Source of the DNA: DASZCR01 sp035942915 | GTDB taxonomy: Bacteria > Acidobacteriota > Blastocatellia > Pyrinomonadales > Pyrinomonadaceae | Reading direction: 5' to 3' | Assembly (NCBI GenBank): GCA_035942915.1 | Contig: DASZCR010000188.1 | Span: forward strand, 1 to 24,057 | Length of the DNA: 24,057 bases | In this document: positions 1 through 7,785 of the stretch, in pieces | Position numbering within the stretch: position 1 is the stretch's first letter | Layout of the letters: the number at the start of each line of letters is the position of its first letter | Notes under the pieces: model-generated | The model's database searches: none | Told to the model about the DNA's origin: nothing | The model's input: the letters and a program-made list of their open reading frames with translations, nothing else | Position numbers and translations under genes: made by a program

Positions 1-81
1 ACCTTCGAGCGTGCTGCCATCAACGGGGCAAAACGCAAATTTGTCGCTAAATTCTTCGCCGCATGTGTGGCACCGTTTCAT
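1..81 (-). CDS. Zinc-ribbon protein, N-terminal 27 residues only (cut by window edge)
   Basis: Reading leftwards from the ATG at 79-81, the 27 codons to the window edge are open. They hold a CxxC pair (HTCGE, residues 4-7) and a CPVDG motif (residues 18-22), the usual pattern of a short N-terminal zinc ribbon in which the fourth ligand lies outside the fragment or a further knuckle follows. A purine-rich ribosome-binding stretch (GAGGTGAGAAG) lies just before the ATG, and a promoter with a perfect -10 lies further up. Ribbons of this CPVDG kind often head large regulatory or membrane proteins in Acidobacteriota (family knowledge). The function cannot be told from this fragment. Confidence 0.7.
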   Translation of the reverse strand, partial: MKRCHTCGEEFSDKFAFCPVDGSTLEG

Positions 82-110
82 TCTTCTTCTCACCTCGCCT
101 TCGGAAACCA

Positions 111-139
111 ATTATAACAAACTAGCCGCGCTTTGTTAC
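111..139 (-). promoter_or_regulatory. Sigma-70 promoter of the zinc-ribbon gene
   Basis: On the minus strand a perfect -10 TATAAT (111-116) lies 17 nt from a -35-like GTAACA (134-139, 4 of 6 matches). The predicted transcript starts near 104 and has a leader of about 23 nt before the ATG at 81. Confidence 0.55.
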
Positions 140-382
140 TACCTTGTAAGGAACTTCGCGTGTCGAATCGGGAAAATTTTCGGCCGTCGCGCGCGCGACC
201 AGTCCGGGAAGGCTCTCTCTGTAACGCGCCCCACGCGTGCCATCCGGCCTTGGCTCGAAAGTGACGCGGCGGGCGCACACGTCTGTCCAAACGCTTTAGA
301 TGCAGCGTGCGTCGGCGCGCGATGCTTTAGAACGACAAGGTTTTAGGAGCCTTTTTCGCGGCGGGGCGAAAGCGTCAGGCAG

Positions 383-411
383 TTGACGCACTGCGAGGGG
401 GCATCTAAACT
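383..411 (+). promoter_or_regulatory. Sigma-70-like promoter of the M16-like gene
   Basis: TTGACG (383-388, 5 of 6) and TAAACT (406-411, 4 of 6) are separated by 17 nt. Start of transcription would be near 418, giving a leader of about 70 nt before the ATG at 490. The -10 region lies in GCATCTAAACT, which is repeated exactly at 22776-22786. Confidence 0.45.
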
Positions 412-489
412 TGGATTTTCCTGCGGGCGCTCGCGCGAAGCCCGAAATTCGCGCTTTTTCGGGCAATTTTGGCAAAATCTTTCAACCAG

Positions 490-1938
490 ATGAAAACCTA
501 CCTCCTGCAACCGTTTCGTTTCCTGCCGACGCTGCTGGCGCTCGCCGTCTTCTCAATCTCGACCTTCGGGCAGGCGCTCGCGCCCGTCGTCCCGGAGCCG
601 CGCCGCGAACAGCTTCTCAACGGCCTCAAGCTGCTGCTCGTGCCGCGCCCGACCGAGCCGCAGGTGACGTTCAGGCTGCGCATCCACAGCGGCGCGGCCT
701 TCGACCTCGCGGGCAAGGAAGGGATGATGGCGCTGCTCGGCGACGCGCTCTTTTCCGACTCGGCCACAGCCGACTACGTGAAGGAGGAACTCGAAGGCCG
801 TCTGGAAGTGACGACCAGCTTCGACTCGATTGACGTGCTGCTCTCAGGGCGCGCCGACAGCTTCGAGCGGCTGGCCGAACTGCTGCGCAACGCGCTGCTC
901 AATACGCAGTTGACTCCCGAAGTGGTGGCGCGTCTGCGCGAGGCGCGAACCAAGATTGTGCGCGAGGTGGGCATCTCGCCCGCAACGGTCGCCGACCGCG
1001 CGGTGGCCGCGCGTCTCTACGGTTCTTACCCTTACGGACGCGTTCTCTCCGGCACTCCCGAAACGCTCGCACGCATCCAGCGCGCCGACCTGATGATGGC
1101 GCACGACCGTTTTCTCGCCTCCGACAATGCGACGCTCGTCATCATCGGCGGCTTTGACCCGGTGCGCTCGATGCGCGTCCTCCGGCAGTACCTCGGCGGC
1201 TGGCGCAAGAGCGACCGGGGCGTGCCCGCCACTTTCCGCCAGCCCGCCGCGCCCGACCCGCGCACGCTCGTGATAGACATGCCGGAGCTGCCCGACGCCG
1301 AAGTGCGCCTTGCCCTGCGCGGGCTGCCGCGTGCAGACCGCGACCGCGCGGCCGCCATCGTCCTCGCTCTCATCGCGCAGGAGCGTTGGAAGACGGCGAC
1401 GCCGGAACTGGCCTCGCGCGCCGTCTCCGTCACGCACGACGCGCACGCGCTCGGCGGCGTCTTCCGTCTGAGCGCGTCGGTGCCTTCGGCCACAGTCGCC
1501 GCGCAGGCGGTTGAATCGGCGCGCGCGGTGCTGCGCGCTCTCGCCTCGACGCATGTCGGGGCAACCGAGTTCGAGACGGCCAAACGAGCCGCCGCCGCCA
1601 CGCTCGCCAGAGAGTTGGAGAAGCCGGAGACGCTCGCCGACGTGTGGCTCGACACGCAGACCTATCAGACGAGCGCGGCCAACACGGCCGAGACGATTCG
1701 CGCGCTCAACGCGCTGACGCCCGCCGAGGCGCAGCGCGTCGCCGCACGCCTGTTTGTCGAGCAGCCCGTCGCGTCTGTGGCCGTCGGAGAGGCGGCGAAA
1801 CTGTCTGCGGAGCTTGCGCGCGTGGGCGGCGTCGAGGTCTTGGGCGCAGCGGCGGCGAGCACGGAGCCTGCGGCGACGGAGCCTGCCAAACCCGCAGAGC
1901 AGCGCCCACGCGCGACCATCCAACTCAAGCGCCCGTAG
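490..1938 (+). CDS. M16 (insulinase/pitrilysin-like) family protein lacking the HxxEH active site
   Basis: A 482-residue secreted or periplasmic protein. The N-terminus (MKTYLLQPFRFLPTLLALAV) is a signal peptide with a likely cleavage near STFGQALA. An M16-type N-terminal domain follows, then the M16 C-terminal domain, recognisable by YPYGR...GTPETLARIQRADL...NATLVIIGGFD in the middle of the protein. Active M16 enzymes carry HxxEH after the first strand; the corresponding stretch here is GKEGMMALLGDALF, with neither histidine nor the glutamate in place. The protein is therefore probably a non-catalytic partner or chaperone-like homologue. In many bacteria an inactive M16 protein is encoded beside an active one, but none is visible here. 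The ATG at 490 is preferred over an in-frame TTG at 469 because it begins the signal peptide directly; neither has a good Shine-Dalgarno sequence. The C-terminal 30 residues are Ala/Pro/Thr-rich. Confidence 0.75.
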   Translation: MKTYLLQPFRFLPTLLALAVFSISTFGQALAPVVPEPRREQLLNGLKLLLVPRPTEPQVTFRLRIHSGAAFDLAGKEGMMALLGDALFSDSATADYVKEELEGRLEVTTSFDSIDVLLSGRADSFERLAELLRNALLNTQLTPEVVARLREARTKIVREVGISPATVADRAVAARLYGSYPYGRVLSGTPETLARIQRADLMMAHDRFLASDNATLVIIGGFDPVRSMRVLRQYLGGWRKSDRGVPATFRQPAAPDPRTLVIDMPELPDAEVRLALRGLPRADRDRAAAIVLALIAQERWKTATPELASRAVSVTHDAHALGGVFRLSASVPSATVAAQAVESARAVLRALASTHVGATEFETAKRAAAATLARELEKPETLADVWLDTQTYQTSAANTAETIRALNALTPAEAQRVAARLFVEQPVASVAVGEAAKLSAELARVGGVEVLGAAAASTEPAATEPAKPAEQRPRATIQLKRP

Positions 1939-1999
1939 TCAATTCACAAACAAATCGCAAAGCGCCTGCAACCAACCCTCGAAGCCGGAAAGTATATTT

Positions 2000-2722
2000 G
2001 TGTCTCACAGCCATTCCCTGAGAGAGAACGATACCAAAAGCGAGCATGCGCGCCGCGTGCGCGAGATGTTTTCCGGCATCGCCGGTCGTTACGATCTTTT
2101 AAACCACCTCTTATCGGGGAACACTGACAAGCGCTGGCGGCGACGGGTAGCCGAACGGATGCGCCCTTCGCTCGTCGCCGGTGCGCGCGCGCTCGACGTG
2201 GCGTGCGGGACGGGCGATTTGACGCTGGCGCTTGCGGAAGCGGGACGCGCAGAGGTGATTGGTCTGGATTTCTGCCGTCCGATGCTTGAGATTGCGGCTC
2301 GCAAGACGCCGGGGATTGCGTATATCGAAGGCGATGCGTTGCGACTTCCCTTCGCGGATGAATCGTTCGAGGTGGTGACCATCGCCTTCGGTCTGAGGAA
2401 TCTGGCGGGCGTCGAAGAGGGTTTGCGGGAGTTGTGCAGGGTTCTGCGGCCGGGCGGGCGCATCGGAGTCCTGGAGTTTTCCTCTCCGGTCGTGCCGGGC
2501 TTCCGGCGGCTCTTTCAGTTCTACTTCACGCGCGTGTTGCCGCGCATCGGCGGTCTGGTGAGTGGCTCGCGCGGGGCTTACGAATACTTGCCGCGCTCGG
2601 TGTCGCAGTTTCCAGACCAGAAGCGTCTGGTCGCGCTGATGCAGGCGGCCGGGTTTGCAGAGGTCGAGTACAGCAATCTGACGGGCGGCATTGCGGCGCT
2701 GCACACGGGCAGACGCGCTTGA
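2000..2722 (+). CDS. menG: Demethylmenaquinone methyltransferase (MenG/UbiE)
   Basis: A 240-residue SAM-dependent C-methyltransferase that performs the last step of menaquinone synthesis (and the C-methylation in ubiquinone synthesis where that exists). All family signatures are present: YDLLNHLLSGNTDKRWRR near the N-terminus, the SAM-binding DVACGTGDL, the post-II motif AFGLRNL, LEFSSP, and the C-terminal YEYLPRSVSQFPDQ. The GTG at 2000 is chosen because GGAAAG (1987-1992) sits 7 nt before it and the resulting length fits the family; the frame is open further upstream, but that part overlaps the preceding gene. It lies 61 bp downstream of the M16-like gene and may share its transcript. No ubiquinone or menaquinone genes are adjacent. 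MenG rather than UbiE is inferred from the suspected phylum. Confidence 0.93.
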   Translation: MSHSHSLRENDTKSEHARRVREMFSGIAGRYDLLNHLLSGNTDKRWRRRVAERMRPSLVAGARALDVACGTGDLTLALAEAGRAEVIGLDFCRPMLEIAARKTPGIAYIEGDALRLPFADESFEVVTIAFGLRNLAGVEEGLRELCRVLRPGGRIGVLEFSSPVVPGFRRLFQFYFTRVLPRIGGLVSGSRGAYEYLPRSVSQFPDQKRLVALMQAAGFAEVEYSNLTGGIAALHTGRRA

Positions 2723-2920
2723 CGGCATCCGTCCTCACGCGCCGGAAGAAGACGAGCTTGGTTGCGCCTGAGCCATCAGCGCGCAGCCTCTGGACGTAGC
2801 TCGATGGACTCGCGTTCAGTCTCTTTCCCGATGGTTGTCGGGGCCGGAAGGAGAGTGACGAGGACGCCATCCGTCGGGCTACGTTTTCGTTTGGCTATGG
2901 CTTCTGCGGCTCGCATGCGG

Positions 2921-2950
2921 CTGACGCGCGAGCACGTCAAATGTTATCAT
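2921..2950 (+). promoter_or_regulatory. Possible promoter of the dppB-led gene run
   Basis: CTGACG (2921-2926) and TATCAT (2945-2950) are spaced by 18 nt, each matching consensus at 4 of 6 positions. They lie 50 bp before the dppB ATG in a 278-bp gap (2723-3000) that otherwise shows nothing convincing. A weak 5-bp hairpin (2721-2733) follows menG but has no T-tract. Confidence 0.35.
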
Positions 2951-3000
2951 CCCTCCCGTCACATACGTTCTAGCTTTCAACTCCCATTTGCGATTCGCCG

Positions 3001-3993
3001 ATGAAGCACAAGGTTCTCGACATCTTGCGCCGCGTGGTCATCCTGCTGCTCGTCGTCTGGACGGTCGTCTCGCTCGTCACGCTGCTGATTGAGTTCGTCC
3101 CCGGCGACCCGGCCGTCGCCGTGCTCGGCGACCAGGCGACGCCCGAAGCGCTCGAACGCTTCCGACACGAGCACGGGCTTGACCGTCCGGCCTTCTTCTT
3201 CACCTTCCCGGCAGATGCGACGGGCGCGCGCCATTTCCGCTGGCACGGGTGGGACAACCGCTACGTCGATTACTGGGCAGCCATCCTGCGCGGCGACATG
3301 GGAAGGTCTTTCCGCACCGACCTGCCCGTGCGAGATTTAATCTTCTCGCGCTATGCGGGAACGATTCAACTGGCTGTGGCCGCGCTGCTCGTCGCCGTCG
3401 CCATCGCCATCCCGCTCGGCGTCGTCGCAGGGATGAATCGCGGTCGCCTGCTCGATAACGCGCTCTCGGTCGTCGCGCTCATCGGCATCAGCCTGCCGAG
3501 TTTCGTCGTCGGGCCGCTGCTCATCTACGTCTTCGCCGTCTGGCTCGGCTGGCTCGACCCGTCGGGGCGCTTCGGCTGGTCGAGCATCATTCTGCCGGCC
3601 GTCACGCTCGGCGCGGCGCTCTCGGCGCTGCTGACGCGCATGGTACGCTCGTCGGTCATCGAGGAGTTGAGCGAGGACTACGTGCGGACGGCGCGCGCCA
3701 AGGGCTTGAGCGAGCGCAAGGTGGTTTACAAGCACGTGCTCAAGAACGGCCTCATCCCGGTCGTCACGATACTCGGTCTGCAACTGGGCGTGCTGCTTGC
3801 GGGCGCCATCATCACGGAGAAGATTTTCGGCTGGCCGGGGCTTGGCCTGCTGCTGGTCGAAGACGGCATCGCGCGGCGCGACTACCGGCTCGTGCAGGGC
3901 TGCGTCCTCGTCATCAGCGTGACCTACATCCTCGCCAACACGCTGACCGACCTGGTCTATCGCTGGCTCGACCCGCGCATCAGAGTCTCTTGA
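3001..3993 (+). CDS. dppB: Peptide/nickel-type ABC transporter permease, DppB/OppB family
   Basis: A 330-residue inner-membrane permease. It starts with one membrane helix (about residues 10-30) followed by the family motif FVPGDP, a periplasmic segment containing GDMGRSF, and then five more helices with the cytoplasmic EAA loop (DYVRTARAKGLSERKVVYKHVLKNGLIP) that docks on the ATPase. It ends with the typical YRWLDPRIRVS tail. This family imports oligopeptides, dipeptides or nickel together with DppC, two ATPases (DppD, DppF) and a binding protein. None of the last three is encoded in this window, so the substrate cannot be assigned. No clear Shine-Dalgarno precedes the ATG. The dppC gene follows after an 82-bp gap that holds a repeat hairpin. 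Confidence 0.9.
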   Translation: MKHKVLDILRRVVILLLVVWTVVSLVTLLIEFVPGDPAVAVLGDQATPEALERFRHEHGLDRPAFFFTFPADATGARHFRWHGWDNRYVDYWAAILRGDMGRSFRTDLPVRDLIFSRYAGTIQLAVAALLVAVAIAIPLGVVAGMNRGRLLDNALSVVALIGISLPSFVVGPLLIYVFAVWLGWLDPSGRFGWSSIILPAVTLGAALSALLTRMVRSSVIEELSEDYVRTARAKGLSERKVVYKHVLKNGLIPVVTILGLQLGVLLAGAIITEKIFGWPGLGLLLVEDGIARRDYRLVQGCVLVISVTYILANTLTDLVYRWLDPRIRVS

Positions 3994-3997
3994 GAGA

Positions 3998-4065
3998 GTG
4001 ATAGGTGATAAGTGAGAGGTGAGAGGATAAAACCTGTCTTTCTCTTATCACCTATCACCTATCAC
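3998..4065. repeat. Heptamer repeats in inverted arrangement forming a 15-bp hairpin
   Basis: Starting 4 nt after the dppB stop are four tandem heptamers, GTGATAG, GTGATAA, GTGAGAG and GTGAGAG (3998-4025). After a 19-nt gap come three heptamers in inverse orientation, TTATCAC, CTATCAC and CTATCAC (4045-4065). GTGATAGGTGATAAG (3998-4012) is perfectly complementary to 4044-4058. The array ends 10 nt before the dppC ATG. The composition differs sharply from the GC-rich coding sequence around it. It resembles the short tandem heptanucleotide repeats described in cyanobacterial genomes (class known; relationship here inferred). Confidence 0.75.
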
Positions 4066-4075
4066 CCATTTACTT

Positions 4076-4891
4076 ATGAATCGTCTGGCACTCTTTGGAC
4101 TGATATTCGTCGTGCTGCTGGTGTTGGTGGCGTTGGTCGCGCCGCTGATTGCGACGCACGACGTTGGCGCAACCGACCTTTCGGCGCGTTACATGAAGCC
4201 TTCGGCCGAGCATTGGTTCGGCACGGATGCGACCGGGCGCGACATCTTCTCGCGCGTCGTCTTCGGCGCGCGAATCTCGCTGATGGTGGGGCTGGTCGTC
4301 GTCGCCGTCTCGGCCGTCATCGGGACGATTATCGGCGCGCTCGCGGGCTATTACGGCGGATGGGTTGATAGGGTCGTCGCCGGATATCTCTTCAACGTCT
4401 TTCTCGCCTTTCCCGGTCTGCTGCTGGCAATCGCGATGGTCGCTTTCCTCGGCGCAGGACTCAACAAGTTGATACTCGCACTGTGCATCATCGGTTGGGT
4501 GGGCTACGCGCGGATGATTCGCGGGCAGGTCTTGAAGGTGCGCGAGTACGACTTCGTGCAGGCGGCGCGCGCGCTCGGCGCAAGCAACCTGAGAATCCTC
4601 TTTGTCCACATCATGCCGAACGCCATCCAGCCGCTCATCGTGCAGGCGAGTCTCGGCATGGCCGGTGCCGTGTTGTCGGAAGCGTCGCTTTCGTTTCTCG
4701 GTCTGGGCGTGCCTCCGCCCGCGCCTTCGTGGGGCGTGATGCTCGAAGAGGCGCGCGACCTGACGACGATGAAGTTTGCGCCGCACGCCCTTATCGTTCC
4801 CGGCGTCGCCATCGCGCTCACGGTGCTCGCCTTCAACTTCCTCGGCGACGGCCTGCGCGAATATCTCGACCCGCGCCAGCGCGCACGCTGA
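4076..4891 (+). CDS. dppC: Peptide/nickel-type ABC transporter permease, DppC/OppC family
   Basis: A 271-residue inner-membrane permease, partner of the preceding DppB. An N-terminal helix (about residues 4-26) is followed by the HWFGTDATGRDIFSRVVFGARISL signature of DppC proteins, whose GTDxxGRD core is intact. The EAA loop is DFVQAARALGASNLRILFVHIMPN, and the C-terminal block contains SFLGLGVPPPAPSWG and LGDGLREYLDPRQR. All are canonical, so the pair should form a working channel. The ATG has no clear Shine-Dalgarno and is preceded by the heptamer hairpin, which may set the relative expression of the two permeases. The expected DppD/DppF ATPases do not follow; a different class of ATPase does, 33 bp downstream. 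Confidence 0.9.
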   Translation: MNRLALFGLIFVVLLVLVALVAPLIATHDVGATDLSARYMKPSAEHWFGTDATGRDIFSRVVFGARISLMVGLVVVAVSAVIGTIIGALAGYYGGWVDRVVAGYLFNVFLAFPGLLLAIAMVAFLGAGLNKLILALCIIGWVGYARMIRGQVLKVREYDFVQAARALGASNLRILFVHIMPNAIQPLIVQASLGMAGAVLSEASLSFLGLGVPPPAPSWGVMLEEARDLTTMKFAPHALIVPGVAIALTVLAFNFLGDGLREYLDPRQRAR

Positions 4892-4924
4892 CACGTCGGA
4901 GCAGTGCCGCCGGACGCCTCCGCG

Positions 4925-6031
4925 ATGACGACTCACACGCTCAAGGAAGAACAGGACGTGACCGCTCGGCCTCGCGGCGCGGCGGACACGGGCGAAGGCG
5001 AGGTGCGCGCCGCCATCTCCATTCAGCACGTCTCCAAAACGTATCCCATCCCGCTGACGCGCGTGAAGCAGTTCTTTCGTCTCAAGACCAAGCAGCCGGT
5101 CGTCGCTCTCACAGATGTCTCTTTCAATGTGTGGGATGGCGAAATCTTCGGTCTCATCGGCCGCAACGGCGCGGGCAAGACGACGCTCACCAAAATCATC
5201 GCCACCCTTATCCAGCCGACCTCCGGCGCGGCTCTGGTGCGCGGCTTCGACAGCGTGCGCGAGGAGGAGCGCGTGCGCTCGCTGGTGGGACTGGCGAGCG
5301 CCGAGGAGCGCAGCTTTTACTGGCGTCTGACGGGCGAGCAGAACCTCACTTTCTTCGCGCGCCTCTACGGATTGCCTTCGCGCGAGGCGCGCACGCGCAT
5401 CGCCGAGTTGCTCACGCAGTTCGAATTGGAGGAGGTCGCGCGTCGTCGCTTCGGAGAGATGTCAACGGGCAACAAGCAGCGTATGGCGGTGGCGCGCGCG
5501 ATGCTCAACTCGCCGCCCGTGCTGCTGCTGGACGAGCCGACGCGCTCGCTCGACCCACTGGCGGCCGCGCGGATGCGCGCCGTGATTGGCTCGCTCGCGC
5601 GCTCGACCAAGCGCGTCACCGTGCTGCTGACCTCGCACAACCTCGCCGAGATTGAAGAGCTCTGCCCGCGCGTCGCCGTCATCAGTCGCGGACGCATCCG
5701 CGCCATCGACACGCCCGCGCACCTGCGCGCACGCCAACGTCGGCGCGAAAGCGTGCGGTTGACTTTAAGTGAGACGACGCGCGAGCACGTCGAACAGCTT
5801 CTGATGAATCTCGTCGATGAGTTGGAGACGACGCGCGAGGGCGCGCGCGTCGTCGCACGTTTCTCGCGCGACGACGGAGACTTGATGCTCGACGAAGCTT
5901 TGCGCGCGCTCGTCGAGGGCGGTGCGCGCGTTTTGGATTGCGCGACGGAGAGAGGCTCGCTGCTCGACGTGCTCGAAGCTTACGAACAGGACGCAGACGC
6001 GCACGACGCGGGAGGTGTCGGAAAGTCTTGA
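4925..6031 (+). CDS. ABC-2 type transporter ATP-binding protein
   Basis: A 368-residue cytoplasmic ATPase. Walker A is GRNGAGKTT (79-87), the signature is a divergent MSTGNKQR (179-186), Walker B is VLLLDEPT (199-206), the D-loop is SLD (208-210), and the H-loop histidine is in LLTSHNLAE. The usual Q-loop glutamine is not obvious: the segment reads GLASAEERSFYW. A C-terminal domain of about 110 residues follows the nucleotide-binding domain. The family pairs with ABC-2 permeases to export drugs, lipids or polysaccharides, and the next gene is such a permease, so this ATPase most likely serves it rather than DppBC. Start uncertain: an in-frame GTG at 4958 has a better Shine-Dalgarno (AAGGAAG, 4943-4949, spacing 8) than this ATG. 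Its stop overlaps the next start. Confidence 0.88.
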   Translation: MTTHTLKEEQDVTARPRGAADTGEGEVRAAISIQHVSKTYPIPLTRVKQFFRLKTKQPVVALTDVSFNVWDGEIFGLIGRNGAGKTTLTKIIATLIQPTSGAALVRGFDSVREEERVRSLVGLASAEERSFYWRLTGEQNLTFFARLYGLPSREARTRIAELLTQFELEEVARRRFGEMSTGNKQRMAVARAMLNSPPVLLLDEPTRSLDPLAAARMRAVIGSLARSTKRVTVLLTSHNLAEIEELCPRVAVISRGRIRAIDTPAHLRARQRRRESVRLTLSETTREHVEQLLMNLVDELETTREGARVVARFSRDDGDLMLDEALRALVEGGARVLDCATERGSLLDVLEAYEQDADAHDAGGVGKS

Positions 6032-6858
6032 ACAGAATCGCACTACTGCTCGGCCGCGTCCGCGCCTTCGTCGTGCGCGACTTCCAACTGGCGGTCAGTT
6101 ATCGCATGGATTTCTTCCTCAACATCCTGCGCATCCTGATTATCACGACGACGCTGTTCTTCATCTCGCGGCTCTTCGTCAGCAGCTTCGATACGCCCTA
6201 CACGCAATGGCGCGACCCGCTCGCAGCATGGATTACAGGCTTTGCCATGCTCAACTATTTCATGACCGGCTTTGCCAGTCTCGCCACAGCCATCCGTTCC
6301 GAACAGGCGCAAGGCACACTCGAAGGCGTGCTGATGACGCCCATTAGCGTGCCGACTCTTATCGTCGCCAGTTCCGCGTGGGACTTCGTGCTCGCCACGT
6401 TCCATTCGTCGCTCTATCTCTTTTTCGGCTGGCTCTTCTTCGGCGTTCGTTATCAGGGCAACGTCCTGCTGGCGCTCGCCTTCCTCGTCTTGACGACGCT
6501 CGCGCTGGCCTCGATTGGGATTCTCTCGGCGAGCTTTGCGATGGTCTTCAAGCGCGGCGACCCGTTCGGCGTCCTGCTCGGCACAGGCTCGGCCTTCTTC
6601 TCCGGCGTCTTCTTCCCGACGCAACTGCTGACGACGACCGTCGGCGAAGGTTTCGGCAACGTCGCCAAACTGCTGCCGACCACTTACGGCATCGACGGCA
6701 TCCGTCGCGTGCTGCTCGAAGGTCAGGGGTTTGCACAGGTGCGCGAGCCGTTGCTCTCGCTCCTCGTCTTCCTCGTCGTGCTGCTTCCCTTCTCGCTCTG
6801 GGTCTTTGCGCGCGCCGTCCGCCGCGCCAAGCGCGAGGGCAGTTTGATTCAATACTGA
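6028..6858 (+). CDS. ABC-2 type transporter permease
   Basis: A 276-residue inner-membrane protein with six predicted helices, typical of ABC-2 permeases. A cytoplasmic N-terminus leads to YRMDFFLNILRILI, then ITGFAMLNYFMTGFASLA. An intracellular loop, EQAQGTLEGVLMTPIS, carries the family's EGTLE-like motif that contacts the ATPase. The segment GVFFPTQLL...LPTTYGIDGIRRVLL near the C-terminus is also diagnostic. The TTG at 6028 is preferred: it overlaps the ATPase stop (TTGA, 6028-6031), with GGAGG at 6011-6015 upstream, which implies translational coupling. The frame is open further left, but that stretch is the shadow of the ATPase gene. Substrate unknown; drug, lipid or glycan export are all possible. 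Confidence 0.87.
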   Translation: MNRIALLLGRVRAFVVRDFQLAVSYRMDFFLNILRILIITTTLFFISRLFVSSFDTPYTQWRDPLAAWITGFAMLNYFMTGFASLATAIRSEQAQGTLEGVLMTPISVPTLIVASSAWDFVLATFHSSLYLFFGWLFFGVRYQGNVLLALAFLVLTTLALASIGILSASFAMVFKRGDPFGVLLGTGSAFFSGVFFPTQLLTTTVGEGFGNVAKLLPTTYGIDGIRRVLLEGQGFAQVREPLLSLLVFLVVLLPFSLWVFARAVRRAKREGSLIQY

Positions 6859-6867
6859 CAACTACAG

Positions 6868-7785
6868 ATGCGAGTCTTTTACACGCCGCGATATTACGCG
6901 GACATCGGCGAGGGACACGTCTTCCCGATTCGCAAGTTCGAGTTGGTGCGCGACCGTCTGCTGGCCGAAGGGACGCTTGAGCGTACGGACATCGTCGAGC
7001 CTGCGCCCGCGCCCGTCGCAGATGTGCTGCTCGTCCATACGGAGGATTACGTGACGCGCCTGCGCGCCGGGACGCTCACGCCCAGAGAGTTGCGACGGCT
7101 CGGACTGCCCTGGTCGAAGGCGCTCGTGCGCCGCTCGTTTCTGGCGACGGGCGGGACAATCGCGGCCGCGCGCTGGGCGCTCATGCACGCCGTCGCGTCG
7201 AACCTCGCAGGCGGCACGCACCACGCCTACCCGGACAGAGGCGAAGGCTTCTGCGTCTTGAACGATGTGGCGGTGGCCGTGCGCGTGCTGCGCCGCGACG
7301 GGGTTGTGCGCCGCGCGGCGATTGTCGATTGCGACGTGCATCAGGGAAACGGGACGGCCTCAATCTTCGAGGGCGACCCGAACGTCTTCACCTTCTCGAT
7401 GCACGGCGCGAAGAACTACCCGCTCTTCAAAGAGCGTTCGACGCTCGACGTGGAACTGCCCGACCGGACGACCGACGAGGAGTATCTCGCGCAACTGGCC
7501 GCGCACCTGCCGCGCGTGCTGGCGCACGAACCGGAGGTGGTCTTCTACCTCGGCGGCGCAGACCCTTACGAGGGCGACAAACTCGGCCGCCTCTCGCTGA
7601 CGATGGCCGGCCTGCGCGCGCGCGATGAATTTGTCCTCAAGGCTTGCCGCGACGCGCGCCTGCCCGTCGTCACGGTCATGTCGGGCGGCTATGCCGCAGA
7701 CATCAACGACACGGTGGAGATTCACTGCAACACTATCCGCGCCGTCCGCGCCGTCTTCGGCGCGAAGCAGGCAGCTAAGTTATAA
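6868..7785 (+). CDS. Histone-deacetylase-family amidohydrolase (AcuC-like)
   Basis: A 305-residue zinc-dependent deacetylase-fold protein. The catalytic histidine pair is in GGTHHA (His118-His119). The zinc site is DCDVHQGNGT (Asp156, His158) with Asp232 in GGADPYEGD, and the transition-state tyrosine is in SGGY (Tyr275). All catalytic residues expected for an active enzyme are present. Bacterial members deacetylate acetylated lysines (AcuC acting on acetyl-CoA synthetase), acetylpolyamines or other small amides; the sequence alone does not choose among these. It starts 9 bp after the ABC-2 permease stop without a clear Shine-Dalgarno, so it is probably on the same transcript. It has no acs or acuAB neighbour, which weakens the acetoin-utilisation reading. 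Confidence 0.88.
   Translation: MRVFYTPRYYADIGEGHVFPIRKFELVRDRLLAEGTLERTDIVEPAPAPVADVLLVHTEDYVTRLRAGTLTPRELRRLGLPWSKALVRRSFLATGGTIAAARWALMHAVASNLAGGTHHAYPDRGEGFCVLNDVAVAVRVLRRDGVVRRAAIVDCDVHQGNGTASIFEGDPNVFTFSMHGAKNYPLFKERSTLDVELPDRTTDEEYLAQLAAHLPRVLAHEPEVVFYLGGADPYEGDKLGRLSLTMAGLRARDEFVLKACRDARLPVVTVMSGGYAADINDTVEIHCNTIRAVRAVFGAKQAAKL

Larger units (their letters stand above)
82..489. other. Divergent intergenic region with two promoters
   Basis: This 408-bp gap separates the leftward zinc-ribbon gene from the rightward M16-like gene. It holds the two promoters listed separately (111-139 on minus, 383-411 on plus) and a small palindrome, GAAAATTTTC, at 172-181. The sequence TTTAGATGC (295-303) recurs in inverted orientation at 401-409. 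I see no convincing gene: the open frames here are short, have no ribosome-binding site and run across the promoter elements. Confidence 0.6.

Noticed and set aside
2776..2916. 46-residue minus-strand frame ending in KETERESIELRPEAAR
   Set aside because: The charged ending looks protein-like, but there is no Shine-Dalgarno and no matching family. It could be a remnant, but the evidence is too thin to annotate.
2762..3004. 80-codon plus-strand frame overlapping the dppB start
   Set aside because: No ribosome-binding site, Arg/Ser-rich composition, and it runs across the likely dppB promoter and start codon.
6868..7785. Naming the deacetylase acuC and assigning acetoin utilisation
   Set aside because: No acuA, acuB or acs neighbour. 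The family covers several substrates, so only the family-level call is safe.
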